A stretch of DNA of 64,000 nucleotides, taken from positions 37,139-101,138 of the forward strand of contig QWII01000039.1 in the NCBI GenBank assembly GCA_021405325.1. The letters run 5' to 3'. Both the position numbers and the translations under genes were made by a program. This stretch comes from Caldilinea sp. CFX5 (GTDB lineage Bacteria; Chloroflexota; Anaerolineae; Caldilineales; Caldilineaceae). Shown in pieces: positions 36,086-45,186 of the stretch (positions are counted from its first letter, which is position 1; every line of letters begins with the position of its first letter). The notes beneath the pieces were generated by a model. It made no database searches, had not been told where the DNA came from, and worked only from the letters and a program-made list of their open reading frames with translations.

Positions 36086-37311
36086 CACAAGGATGTAACA
36101 TAAATCCACCCCACCAACACGGCCAGTGATAACAGCGTGACGGGGATGCCGATACGGGCATGTTCGCCAAAGGTGATTTCGACGTGGTAGCGTTTGGCCT
36201 GCTCGATGACAATGAGATTGGCAATGCTGCCGATGACGATCAGGTTGCCGGCAAAGGTGCTGGAGACGGCCAGGGCATACCAGGGGATCGGGTTGGCGCG
36301 GTCGAGGAATTGGATCAGCAACATGGTCGCCGGTACATTGCTGACGAGATTGCTCAACACGGTCGAGACGCCGCTGAGGATATAGAGATTATCCAGGGCG
36401 ACGCCATAGCGCTCCATCGTGGTAATCAAATAGGCCGGCACGTTGACCACCGAGATGCCATGAATCACCACAAAGAGGCCGCAAAAGAGGGTGATCAGGT
36501 GCCAGTCTACCAACTCCAATTTGTCGCGTGAGTGCAGTTCGCGACTACAGAGCAGGATGCCCGCGACCGTGATGGCTGACAGTTCGCGCGGAATCGGCGT
36601 AAAGAAAAGGATGATCAGCCCAACGGTCAACAACAACCCTTTGGCGCTCTGCCAGCGGTTGAATTCCGGCCAGTCGTGCGCCAGCGGGCCGACGACAACA
36701 CCTGGTTGCGTGAAGCGTTCGCGGTAAAGCCAGGCCAAGACCAGGTACGCCACCCCCAACGAAAGCAGCGCCGGTGGGGCGCACCAGAGTAAAAATTCAC
36801 CGAAGTGTAGGCGCCCGGCCTGGCCGATCAACATATTCTGCGGGTTACCGATGATCGTGGCCGCTGAGCCGATATTACTCGACAGGGCCAACCCCAACAG
36901 AAAGGGTAAAGGATTCATCTGCGCGCTGAGTAACGCAACCGTCAACACTGGCGTAAAGGCCAGGCAGACAATGTCATTTGCCAGGACCGCCGATAGGGCG
37001 GCGCTGGTCAGCATCATCAGCAAGAGAAAGAGTTGGGGCCGTTGCACGAGGGTTGTAATGCGGAGGGCCGTCCAGGTATAAAAGCCGGCCAGTTGCAACT
37101 GCGCCGATACGACCATGAGCGCATAGAGCAGGAGCAACGTCGGCAGATCGACCGCCGCGCCCAGTTGATCCAGCGGCACCACCCCGGCCACCGCCATTGC
37201 AATCGCACCCAGCAGGGCAATGCCGGTGCGGTCAAGGCGTAAGCGGGGGACATCGCCAATCGCCACGCCGGCATAGGTCAACAAAAAAATCACAACAGCA
37301 AGCAAAGTCAT
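36085..37311 (-). CDS. ArsB/NhaD/SLC13-like anion transporter
   Basis: A 408-residue membrane protein of the ion-transporter superfamily, with about ten to eleven helices. DRTGIALLGAIAMAVAGVV, LANDIVCLAFTPVLTVALLS (first discontinuous helix, conserved Asn-Asp) and NLVSNVPATMLLIQFLD with NLIVIGSIANLIVIEQAK (second half) give the two inverted halves. Possible substrates are arsenite, dicarboxylates or sodium/proton exchange; not resolvable from sequence. Shorter than many ArsB proteins (about 430) but complete. Confidence 0.85.
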   Translation of the reverse strand: MTLLAVVIFLLTYAGVAIGDVPRLRLDRTGIALLGAIAMAVAGVVPLDQLGAAVDLPTLLLLYALMVVSAQLQLAGFYTWTALRITTLVQRPQLFLLLMMLTSAALSAVLANDIVCLAFTPVLTVALLSAQMNPLPFLLGLALSSNIGSAATIIGNPQNMLIGQAGRLHFGEFLLWCAPPALLSLGVAYLVLAWLYRERFTQPGVVVGPLAHDWPEFNRWQSAKGLLLTVGLIILFFTPIPRELSAITVAGILLCSRELHSRDKLELVDWHLITLFCGLFVVIHGISVVNVPAYLITTMERYGVALDNLYILSGVSTVLSNLVSNVPATMLLIQFLDRANPIPWYALAVSSTFAGNLIVIGSIANLIVIEQAKRYHVEITFGEHARIGIPVTLLSLAVLVGWIYVTSL

Positions 37312-37467
37312 AGCAGCCCATACTTTTCAAGGTGGATTCTGAATCTTACGCTTGCATCATAACACCGCCGGACAAGAGAGGGCGAATCTTTTTGCGGTCA
37401 ATTCGCATATCCGCTTGCCCGGCCATAGTCAGCAGCGCTGTCGGTAACGCCCAAAGGGGCTTGGCCG

Positions 37468-40200
37468 TTACCGATTCTGATAAGAGGGGGGCACCACCAT
37501 TGGCAACGTTGGCACCAGATCCAAATCGACAATGAGTACTTCGGTAAAGACCCAAGCGGTGCGGTTTTGATCCAGTTGGATGAGCAGCCAGGTGTTATCG
37601 ATCGTTCGTCCGATGGCGCGCCATTGACTCCCCATCGGCAGCACGGCGACAAGCGGCGCTTGAACCGAAACATCCGCGCGCGCATTTGCCTGGTGGGTCG
37701 TCGGCACAGTGACTACCAAGGTCGGCGCTGGTGTCGGGGTGAGCGTGGGCGTCCCGGCCCCGGTCGCCCCGGCCGGCAGCGGACTCGCCGTTGCTGTCCA
37801 AGTCAAGGTTGGCGTGACCGTGGCAAAGGTGACAGGAGTGGGCGTTGGCGTTGGCGGTGGCCGCCGTGTGGCCGTTTTGGTCGCCGTGGCTGTCATCGTA
37901 GGCGTCAACGTGGCTGTCGCCGTGGCGCTGGGGGTGGCGGTGGCCGTCGCCGTCTGCGTAGGCGTCAGGGTATTGGTCGCCGTCAGGGTCGGTGTGGCCG
38001 TATGGCTTGGCGTTGCCGTCACGGTTGCCGTCACGGTCGCTGTGTTGGTTGGCGTATTGGTTGGCGTGTTAGTTGCCGTGTTGGTTGGGGTATTCGTGAC
38101 GGTGGGCGTGTCGGTCGCCGTCTGGGTGGCGGTTGCCGTCGCCGTGGGACTGTTCGTCGCGGTAGCAGTCGGTGCAGGTGTACTGGTTGCTGTACTCGTT
38201 GGCGTATTGGTTGGCGTATTGGTGATGGTGGGGGTGTTAGTCGCCAGCTCTGTTGCTGTTGGCGTTGTGGTTGGCGTTGGCGTCACCGTTGCGGTGTTGG
38301 TGGCCGTTGCGGTGTTGGTGGCTGTTGGCATAGCCGTCGGGGTCGGCGTCGGGGTGAGGGTCGCGGTGGGTGTCACCGTTGCCGTATGGGTGGCTGTCCT
38401 AGTCGCGGTTGCCGTCGGCTGGGGGGGCGGTGTTGCTGTGCCGGTGGCGGTTGCCGTCGCTGTATTGGTTGGGGTATGTGTATTCGTTGCCGTCGCCGTG
38501 GGGGTGCTGGTGACGGTTGCTGTGTTGGTGGCCGTCTGCGTTGGTGTGGCGGTCGCCGTCGCCGTGTTGGTTGGCAGGGGGGTCTTTGTTACGGTTGCGG
38601 TTGGCGGATTGGTTGCCGTCGCTGTGGCGGTGGGGGTGTTGGTCGGCTCCGGCGTTAGCGTCGCACTAGCTGTGGCGGTCACTGTTGGCGTCATGGTTGA
38701 GGTCACCGTGGGCGTCACCGTTGAAGTGGCCGTGGAACGGCGGGTATTCGTTGGCGTGGCCGTTGGCGTCCAGGTCGCCGGCGCCGGATTGGTTGCCGAA
38801 GGGCGCGCCGTAACCGTTGGGGTGAGGGTTCCTGTCATCGTTGGTTGTCCGGTTGCCGTCAGGGTCACCGTTGCCCCCAGCGCACCACTCGCCGGCGGCG
38901 CACTGGTAATGGCGGAACGGGCGGCCACCGTGGCTGTTGCCAAGCGGCTGGCGCTTGACTTTGTCGGTGGTACGCGCGGTGCTTGGGCCGGTGCAGTCGG
39001 CGTCGGGGTGACGGTCGCGGTGGCTGTCCCTGTTGCCGTTGGCGTTAGGGACGGCGTTCGGTTGGGGGATGGGGTAGCCGAACGGGTGGCGGTTGTTTCC
39101 TGGCGCATGGTGCGCGTTGGGGTCGCCGCCACCGTCGCCGTGATTATCGTGCCTGTGATCAGATTGCTTTGAGTTGCGGCCGTAGTATGGCTTAATACTT
39201 CAACTGGCGGCGGCAAAACGCGGGCCATTGGTGTCGCCACCGCTGTTGAATTGGTCAGGGGTAGCGTGGCCGAAACCGTTACCTTCTGCCCAACGGCGCT
39301 CTTTGCTGTAACCGGCAGCACAGTTGGTGTAATCGTGGTCATGGTTGCCGACAAGGTGGTTGTAACGGCAGTGCGCTGCGGGGTTGAAATCACGGTGATG
39401 GCTCTAATCTCTGCCGCCGGCAGCACAGTAGTTGAGATCACGGCGACGACCGCCGGTTTACCACTTGTTGCTGTGATGGTTGTTGCATTCAGCGTATCGA
39501 CCTGCGTCCCTGGTATAAAGCCGGAAAGCGGTTGCCCGACCAGGCGTAATGCGCCCAGCAAGAGCAGCAGACAGACCATCGCCACAATCAGCGCGCGGCG
39601 TGGCGTCAAGGCCAGCGCGCGATTGGTCCCCACTTGGGTGGAAAGAGCCACGCGCGTCATGGCGCTATCCATGCGAATTTCGATCCAACCTTTATAACTT
39701 TTGCCGACCTCCAGCTTACTGGTGTCGGCCAACACCGAAAACTCCATGGGGAAGGGCTTGTAGGTATGGAGCCGCCGCCCTTTGGTCACCTTAAACCAGC
39801 TATTGGGGTCGCTATAGTTGATCTGGAGACTGTTCGCCGGCCCACCGTCGTTCTCCACATAAAAGATCAAGGTGCGCTGGGCGCCCGGTGGCAGCAGACC
39901 AAAATGCAAAGTCGTTGGCGCCGCCACCGGTTGGGGCAAAATTGCTGTTGCGCCGGGAACAGCAGTCGCCGCTGGGTCGAAGGAGAAGGAGATGGGGGAT
40001 TCGCTCACCTGGATAGGCGCTTTTAACAACTCATGGTAGGCTTCGGTGACTTCCTTGAGTTTTGTTTCGACATACTGTTTATCTTCTTCGCTGGTAAAGC
40101 GATCGGGGTGGTAGATGCGGACAAGACGCTTATATTGCGCTTTGATCTGCTCCGGCGTGGCGTCTGCTGATACCTCAAGAATTCGTCGATAATCTTTCAT
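37468..40200 (-). CDS. Membrane-tethered J-domain protein with giant Thr-Pro stalk and C-terminal SH3-like domain
   Basis: 910 residues. Residues 1-60 are a J domain ([19 protein letters not shown], with HPD at 31-33), which stimulates Hsp70 ATPase. Residues about 95-195 form a beta-sandwich-like domain ([20 protein letters not shown]). A single membrane helix follows at about 203-221 ([18 protein letters not shown]). About 600 residues of TPTATxTxT-type repeats form an extended stalk. The C-terminus (about 835-905, [20 protein letters not shown]) resembles a bacterial SH3 domain. Topology implied: J domain in the cytosol, SH3 outside. No dnaK or grpE is nearby. The repeat makes the region prone to assembly errors. 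Confidence 0.8.
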   Translation of the reverse strand: MKDYRRILEVSADATPEQIKAQYKRLVRIYHPDRFTSEEDKQYVETKLKEVTEAYHELLKAPIQVSESPISFSFDPAATAVPGATAILPQPVAAPTTLHFGLLPPGAQRTLIFYVENDGGPANSLQINYSDPNSWFKVTKGRRLHTYKPFPMEFSVLADTSKLEVGKSYKGWIEIRMDSAMTRVALSTQVGTNRALALTPRRALIVAMVCLLLLLGALRLVGQPLSGFIPGTQVDTLNATTITATSGKPAVVAVISTTVLPAAEIRAITVISTPQRTAVTTTLSATMTTITPTVLPVTAKSAVGQKVTVSATLPLTNSTAVATPMARVLPPPVEVLSHTTAATQSNLITGTIITATVAATPTRTMRQETTATRSATPSPNRTPSLTPTATGTATATVTPTPTAPAQAPRVPPTKSSASRLATATVAARSAITSAPPASGALGATVTLTATGQPTMTGTLTPTVTARPSATNPAPATWTPTATPTNTRRSTATSTVTPTVTSTMTPTVTATASATLTPEPTNTPTATATATNPPTATVTKTPLPTNTATATATPTQTATNTATVTSTPTATATNTHTPTNTATATATGTATPPPQPTATATRTATHTATVTPTATLTPTPTPTAMPTATNTATATNTATVTPTPTTTPTATELATNTPTITNTPTNTPTSTATSTPAPTATATNSPTATATATQTATDTPTVTNTPTNTATNTPTNTPTNTATVTATVTATPSHTATPTLTATNTLTPTQTATATATPSATATATLTPTMTATATKTATRRPPPTPTPTPVTFATVTPTLTWTATASPLPAGATGAGTPTLTPTPAPTLVVTVPTTHQANARADVSVQAPLVAVLPMGSQWRAIGRTIDNTWLLIQLDQNRTAWVFTEVLIVDLDLVPTLPMVVPPSYQNR

Positions 40201-40250
40201 GGTCGCCTGCTTGAAGATGCCGATATGATGTCAGAATAGCAACTACTTAA

Positions 40251-40281
40251 GCTCCTCGCCAGTCACGGACTGGCGAGGAGC
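40251..40281. terminator. Perfect 14-bp GC-rich stem-loop
   Basis: GCTCCTCGCCAGTC, loop ACG, then its exact complement. It lies after the Lgt-like gene and upstream of the J-domain gene on the minus strand. It is a likely intrinsic terminator or attenuator, though no long T-run follows on the minus strand. Confidence 0.65.
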
Positions 40282-40456
40282 GGGCTTGATAGTTACTCAA
40301 AATATGAAATCGGGGGACGCGGTGTACCGGCTAACAACAATCATTGTTTGTTTACCCTACTGTTATTTATCGGAATTTTGAGCGTAATCCTTCGCGCTTT
40401 TCCAGATTTGCTTGTATTTATTCGCATTACGAATATTATGTAAGACAGGAGCGTAG

Positions 40457-41233
40457 CTATAGACCTGCCTGGTTGGGCGTAAGTTCTTCTGCTTCTGTGT
40501 TTGTTGTTGGCGGCGGCGCTTTTACCCAGGTGCGCGCCAGGCCCAAGCAGGCTGCCAACGCCACGCCCAGGCCCAATAACTGATTTACGCGGAAACTCAA
40601 GAAAGTGCGACTCCCTTCCTCATAGGCTGCCAGCCAGAGCAGAAGCAAGCCACTGCCCAGCAGCCAGAGCAGTAGCAACTGTCCGGCGTTGATCCGTCGC
40701 ATGAGCAACCAACCGGCCACTACCAACAGCGCAAAGCCAATGCCATAGTAGAGCGCCACCGGATGGCGCAAGACGCCATAATAGGGGAGCGCCCACGGCA
40801 CTGTGCTGGGCAGACCTACCAGGTTGCCGGTTAAAAAAGCGCCGGCCGTAAAGATTGCGATGGCGGTCAAAACGCCGCTCGCTAGAGCGACAGTGATGGG
40901 CAGCGGAGGCAAGGCGCGGCGCAAAAGATAGAGATAGGCCACGATAATCCCGGCCACCAACCCGGCATTCCAAACAAAGCCGCTAGGGCGTAAACTCAAC
41001 ATGAGCCACGGTTCCGCGCTATAGGCGCCCCAAAACTGGATTACATTCCAGAGACGCGCTACAATCACCGTCGCCAGTGTGGCTAAGAGACCGGTGTTCC
41101 AAACATCATCAATGGCAAGGTGTAACCGGCGCCCGAAACGACCGGCCACTTCCAGGCCAATCGTCACCGCGACCAGGGCCACCAACGGGCCGGTGGGAAT
41201 AGTGACAGGACCAAAGGGTAGGACAGGATACAT
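40457..41233 (-). CDS. Prolipoprotein diacylglyceryl transferase (Lgt)-like membrane protein, active-site residues lacking
   Basis: 258 residues, seven predicted helices. Lgt-like landmarks in order: MYPVLPFGPVTIPTGPL, VIVARLWNVIQFW, SLRPSGFVWNAGLVAG, GAFLTGNLVGLPSTVPWALP, HPVALYYGIG, SRTFLSFRVNQLLGLG. The catalytic His of the Lgt motif (normally in a FHGG-type segment) is replaced by Asn-Ala, and the Arg of the signature GRxxNF(I/L)N is absent. It is probably not an active diacylglyceryl transferase. It could be a repurposed paralogue; a canonical lgt must exist elsewhere, since lipoproteins are abundant here. Confidence 0.7.
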   Translation of the reverse strand: MYPVLPFGPVTIPTGPLVALVAVTIGLEVAGRFGRRLHLAIDDVWNTGLLATLATVIVARLWNVIQFWGAYSAEPWLMLSLRPSGFVWNAGLVAGIIVAYLYLLRRALPPLPITVALASGVLTAIAIFTAGAFLTGNLVGLPSTVPWALPYYGVLRHPVALYYGIGFALLVVAGWLLMRRINAGQLLLLWLLGSGLLLLWLAAYEEGSRTFLSFRVNQLLGLGVALAACLGLARTWVKAPPPTTNTEAEELTPNQAGL

Positions 41234-41385
41234 AAAGGAATCTCAACTTATTTTGAAAACTTTTTGTAACAAATATACATAGTATTAGCGGTGTATCGCA
41301 CATGAAAAGATGGTATAGTATGCTCATCTTGTACACATTGTCTTACATAGCAGCTTGGAATTATTCCGGGGAAAGGATCTGATTT

Positions 41386-42324
41386 ATGCGTATTTTAGTC
41401 ACCGGCGGCGCCGGTTTTTTGGGTAGCCACCTCTGCGATCGCTTGTTGGCCGAGGGCCATGAAGTGATTGCCATGGACAACTTGTTGACCGGCAATACCG
41501 ATAACATCGCGCACCTGGCCGGCCATAAGCGCTTTCTCTTTATTGAACACAATGTAACAAATTATATCTACATCAAAGGTGATCTAGACGCCATTTTACA
41601 CTTTGCCAGCCCCGCCAGTCCAGTTGACTACCTGGAGTTACCCATTCAAACGCTCAAGGTCGGCAGCCTCGGCACCCACAACGCGTTAGGGCTGGCAATG
41701 GCAAAAGGGGCGCGCCTGCTGCTGGCCAGCACCAGCGAAGTCTATGGCGATCCGCAAGTTCACCCGCAAACGGAGGATTACTGGGGCCACGTCAACCCTA
41801 TCGGCCCCCGCGGCGTCTATGATGAAGCCAAACGTTTTGCCGAAGCGATGGTCATGGCTTATCATCGCAGCCACAATGTTGATACGCGCATTGTCCGGAT
41901 CTTCAACACCTATGGCCCGCGCATGCGGCTGAATGATGGGCGAGTTGTCCCGAACTTTATTGGTCAAGCCCTGCGTGGCGAACCGTTGACCGTCTACGGC
42001 GACGGCAGCCAGACCCGCAGCTTCTGCTTTGTCAGCGATCTGGTGGACGGCATCTATCGCCTGCTTCTCAGCAATGAAGTGGAGCCGGTCAACATCGGCA
42101 ACCCGATCGAAACAACCATTTTGGAATTTGCCGAGAAGATCAACGCCTTCACGGGTAACAAAGCTGGTATTCAATTTAAACCATTACCCAAGGATGATCC
42201 AAAGCAGCGCCAGCCTAACATTGCAAAAGCCAAACGGCTGCTAGGGTGGGAACCCAAAGTCGCCCTCGACCAAGGCATGGCGACGACAGTCGATTGGTTT
42301 GCCGAACGGATCAAACGGGGGTAA
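41386..42324 (+). CDS. UDP-glucuronate decarboxylase-like SDR epimerase
   Basis: 312 residues, extended short-chain dehydrogenase. NAD-binding [20 protein letters not shown] is at the start. The catalytic triad region has [15 protein letters not shown] and [16 protein letters not shown] (YxxxK). [20 protein letters not shown] and [17 protein letters not shown] match UDP-xylose synthase and related dTDP-sugar enzymes. Makes a nucleotide sugar for a surface polymer. AAAGGA precedes the ATG. Followed by the secreted acyl-hydrolase cluster. Confidence 0.9.
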   Translation: MRILVTGGAGFLGSHLCDRLLAEGHEVIAMDNLLTGNTDNIAHLAGHKRFLFIEHNVTNYIYIKGDLDAILHFASPASPVDYLELPIQTLKVGSLGTHNALGLAMAKGARLLLASTSEVYGDPQVHPQTEDYWGHVNPIGPRGVYDEAKRFAEAMVMAYHRSHNVDTRIVRIFNTYGPRMRLNDGRVVPNFIGQALRGEPLTVYGDGSQTRSFCFVSDLVDGIYRLLLSNEVEPVNIGNPIETTILEFAEKINAFTGNKAGIQFKPLPKDDPKQRQPNIAKAKRLLGWEPKVALDQGMATTVDWFAERIKRG

Positions 42325-42362
42325 AAACAAGCACGCTTACGCACAGATCCAGAATTCCTTGC

Positions 42363-42372
42363 TATACTGCCC
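42363..42372 (+). promoter_or_regulatory. Possible extended -10 element before the first lipase gene
   Basis: TGCTATACT just upstream fits an extended -10 box (TG-n-TATACT) about 70 bp before the lipase start, with no clear -35. The surrounding DNA has a loose dyad (ACGCACAGATC / GATCTGTCTGCGT) spanning to the ATG. Confidence 0.3.
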
Positions 42373-42440
42373 ATGCACGCGGATCGGCGCTCCCGTTGAT
42401 GCGCATGCATGGGTCGATGCTTGGCTGATCTGTCTGCGTA

Positions 42441-43895
42441 ATGAAACAAGTCCAATTCCTACTCTTCCTGAGCGTTTTCTTGCTCCTCCTGACTGCTTGT
42501 AGCTTTTTTCGCCGGGCTGCACCGGCAGCGGTCGCGACCGTGGCCGGCGCGACGCCGACCGCCACTTCTTTGGTGCGTGGGCTGCAACCCACCTTTACCG
42601 CCACGCCGCTGCCACCGGTGGCCACCACACCGGCGTCGGGCGCACCTTTGCTCTCACCCACAGCGACGCCAGCGCCGTCAATGCCGGCGCCACTGTCGGC
42701 TCCTGTCCTGGCGCCGCGTGGGGGGGTGCTGACCAATGCGCAATACCTGGATACGGTGACGGCGGCGCAGATCGATGAACTGAGCGCGAAGTTTTACCCG
42801 GCCAACAATCTGATTCCCGCCCGCTATGACATTGATCGCTATCAGCTCACCTTTCAAACGGTGGATGAAAACGACCAACCGGTCATTGTGCGCGCTGAAC
42901 TTTTTTTCCCGCGCTTAAGCGCTTGGGCGGCCTTTCCGGTATTGGTCTATGGCGCCGGCACCACCGGCATCGGCGCCAACTGCGCCCCGCTCGATGAGTG
43001 GACGCATGGCCGCAACTGGGGCAACTATCGCACCCACATGCTTTCCTATGCGGCGCAAGGGTTGATTGCCATTCTGCCCCTCTGGCAGGGCTATGATGAT
43101 GCAGCGCGCACCCACCCTTACTTTGTGGCGCGGCTGGAAGGGTATCTGCTGCTCGATGCGGCGCGGGCGGTTTATAACTTCTTTGCTTCCTCTGCCCCGG
43201 ATATTCTCGCGCAACCGCTGGATGCGGTCTTTTTCGGCGGCTATTCGCAAGGCGGTCATGGCGCCTTTGCCGCCGATCAATTTGCCCCCTGGTATGCGCC
43301 CGAATTAACGATCAAAGGGGTGATCGGCCATGCCACCGCGCCCAGCGTGGAAGCGTTGCTGCGCGAGCGGCCACCGTTGGCGCCTTATATTGTCTATGCC
43401 TATAGCAGCTATTACGGGCCATACGTGATCGCCCCGGAAAGTGTCTTTCTGCCCCAGTGGCTATCCACCTTTGCCCAGGACGTGACAAGCAAGTGTGTCG
43501 ATGAGGTCTATCAATATTACCCGGTCGAACCGGATCGTCTCTACCGCCCGGAGTTTCTCAATGCGCTCTATAGCGATCAACTAGCTGGCGGCTTTGCCGC
43601 TTTCAAACAGGTGTTGGACCTCAACTACGCCGGCAGCGCCATCAACCCGCAGACGCCGGCGGTGCTATTGCATGGCGCCATTGATCCGATTGTCACCACA
43701 CAGACTAACGAAGCTTTTATGGCGCAAATTTGTGCGCTGGGCAAGCGGGTGACCTATTTCCTCTACCCGGAGGTCAACCACTTTGCCACCCGTCAACACG
43801 CCTTTGCCGACACGCTCCGCTGGATGCAGGAAATTTTGAATGGCGGCACGCCCCGGTCGGATTGTCCGGTCAACCTGGACCCGGATGGGGGGTAG
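42441..43895 (+). CDS. Secreted lipoprotein alpha/beta-hydrolase (secretory lipase-like), paralogue 1
   Basis: 484 residues. A signal peptide ends in the lipobox LLTAC, then a Thr/Pro/Ala linker (about residues 25-90). The hydrolase domain follows: FPVLVYGAGTTGIG (oxyanion side), AVFFGGYSQGGHGAFA with the GxSxG nucleophile, IDPIVTTQTNEAF as probable Asp region and PEVNHFATRQHAF as His region. It resembles the LIP/secretory-lipase family in acting on acyl esters outside the cell. It is clearly homologous to the gene at 45187. The stop is 2 nt from the SGNH gene start, so they are coupled. Confidence 0.82.
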   Translation: MKQVQFLLFLSVFLLLLTACSFFRRAAPAAVATVAGATPTATSLVRGLQPTFTATPLPPVATTPASGAPLLSPTATPAPSMPAPLSAPVLAPRGGVLTNAQYLDTVTAAQIDELSAKFYPANNLIPARYDIDRYQLTFQTVDENDQPVIVRAELFFPRLSAWAAFPVLVYGAGTTGIGANCAPLDEWTHGRNWGNYRTHMLSYAAQGLIAILPLWQGYDDAARTHPYFVARLEGYLLLDAARAVYNFFASSAPDILAQPLDAVFFGGYSQGGHGAFAADQFAPWYAPELTIKGVIGHATAPSVEALLRERPPLAPYIVYAYSSYYGPYVIAPESVFLPQWLSTFAQDVTSKCVDEVYQYYPVEPDRLYRPEFLNALYSDQLAGGFAAFKQVLDLNYAGSAINPQTPAVLLHGAIDPIVTTQTNEAFMAQICALGKRVTYFLYPEVNHFATRQHAFADTLRWMQEILNGGTPRSDCPVNLDPDGG

Positions 43896-43897
43896 CA

Positions 43898-45121
43898 ATG
43901 CGCCGTTTCCTGGTCAAGTTTCTGCTGTTGCTACTGCTCCTCCTGGCTGGGCAAGGGCTTGTCGGCTATTTCTACCCGGCGCCGATCCCCGAACCGATTT
44001 TGCACTTTCAGGCGCTGCTCGACCAGGGTGTTGAGATTCTTTACTTCGGTGACAGCACCCTCTGGCACCCCGAAGGCAGCCAGACCACCGCCGCCATGCT
44101 CCAGGAATTGCTGCCCGATCGCCGGATTGGCGAACTCTCCCATGCGGCTTACGGCATGGATGTTTACCGTAGCTACATCAACTTTATGCTGCGCCAGGGC
44201 TATCGACCGGCGCTGGTCATCATCCCGATCAACATGCGCTCCTTTTCGCCGGAGTGGGATCAGCGGCCGGGCTATCAATTTACACAGGAAAAACGGGTGT
44301 TGGCGCTTGGCTTGCCACTGGCGCGCGCCTTTGGTCGCCCGTTGAGTCTCTTTGGCGGCTATGAGCCGATGATTACGCAGGATGACTTTTTGCGTAGCCC
44401 GGTCTATGCCGGTACGACCAAGATCGGCCAGGTGCAAGATTTTGAGGATGAAGATAGCGTGGCGCCGTTGGCGGAAGGGGGCGGTGAGCAATTTGTCTAC
44501 TATCAGGAACTCCCCGCCGACGGCGATTATCAACGGCTGCTGACCTACTATTACATGGCCGAGGTCAGCCCCAATCATCGCAAAATCAGGGCTATGATCG
44601 ACATTGCCCAGCGGCTGCAACGGGTGGGGGTGCCGGTGCTTTTCTATGTCACGCCGGTCAATGTGGAGTTGGGGGATGTCTATGTTGGCGAGGCGTTTCG
44701 GCAGCAATTCGCCGCCAATGTGAATGTCGTGCAGGAGCAATTGGCGGGGCAAGGGATTGAGTTGCTCGATCTTTCCTTTGACCTGGCCGCCTACTTTTTT
44801 ACTGACACCGAGCACCTGCGCCAGCCCGGTAAACAGTCCATTGCCGAACAGTTGGCAGCTCGGATTGACCCGGCGGCAGTGCAACCCACCCCAACACCGT
44901 CGCTGCTGCCGGTGACGCCAACGCTTGCTGCCACGCCCGCTGCGCCCGGTGCGTCGCCCGCCAATCCTTTGTTGGCAACGACAATTGCACGGGCAACGCA
45001 AGCTGCCGGTGGCGAAAGTAGCGCCACCCCCACGGCGCCCCCCGTCGTCACACCAACACCCATTGCAAATCCGCTGTTGGCGACGGCGGTAATGCGGGCG
45101 ACGGAGGCGGCGCAACAGTGA
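43898..45121 (+). CDS. SGNH/GDSL-family exported protein (AlgJ/AlgX- or DltD-like), with repeated C-terminal motif
   Basis: 407 residues. N-terminal membrane anchor RRFLVKFLLLLLLLLAGQGL. SGNH block I is YFGDSTLWHPEG (nucleophile Ser); the late block has FTDTEHLRQPGK with the Asp and His. Such proteins transfer or remove acetyl groups on polysaccharides together with MBOAT proteins. The tail (about residues 325-407) is Pro/Thr/Ala-rich and carries ANPLLATTIARATQAA and ANPLLATAVMRATEAA, a duplicated motif of unknown purpose. The start at 43898 directly precedes the anchor; GGGGGG in the end of the upstream gene serves as ribosome site. Confidence 0.78.
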   Translation: MRRFLVKFLLLLLLLLAGQGLVGYFYPAPIPEPILHFQALLDQGVEILYFGDSTLWHPEGSQTTAAMLQELLPDRRIGELSHAAYGMDVYRSYINFMLRQGYRPALVIIPINMRSFSPEWDQRPGYQFTQEKRVLALGLPLARAFGRPLSLFGGYEPMITQDDFLRSPVYAGTTKIGQVQDFEDEDSVAPLAEGGGEQFVYYQELPADGDYQRLLTYYYMAEVSPNHRKIRAMIDIAQRLQRVGVPVLFYVTPVNVELGDVYVGEAFRQQFAANVNVVQEQLAGQGIELLDLSFDLAAYFFTDTEHLRQPGKQSIAEQLAARIDPAAVQPTPTPSLLPVTPTLAATPAAPGASPANPLLATTIARATQAAGGESSATPTAPPVVTPTPIANPLLATAVMRATEAAQQ

Positions 45122-45186
45122 CCACAACAAACGGTGACCACAACAACGGATTTAGGTAGTAACGGATTTTATGACGAGGAATCCTT

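Noticed and set aside
37709..39172. A 487-codon Val/Ala-rich open frame on the plus strand, with another (37567-38658) beside it
   Set aside because: It is the antisense of the Thr-Pro repeat of the J-domain protein; ACN/GCN codon runs read backward as GTN/GCN. No start signal and no family features.
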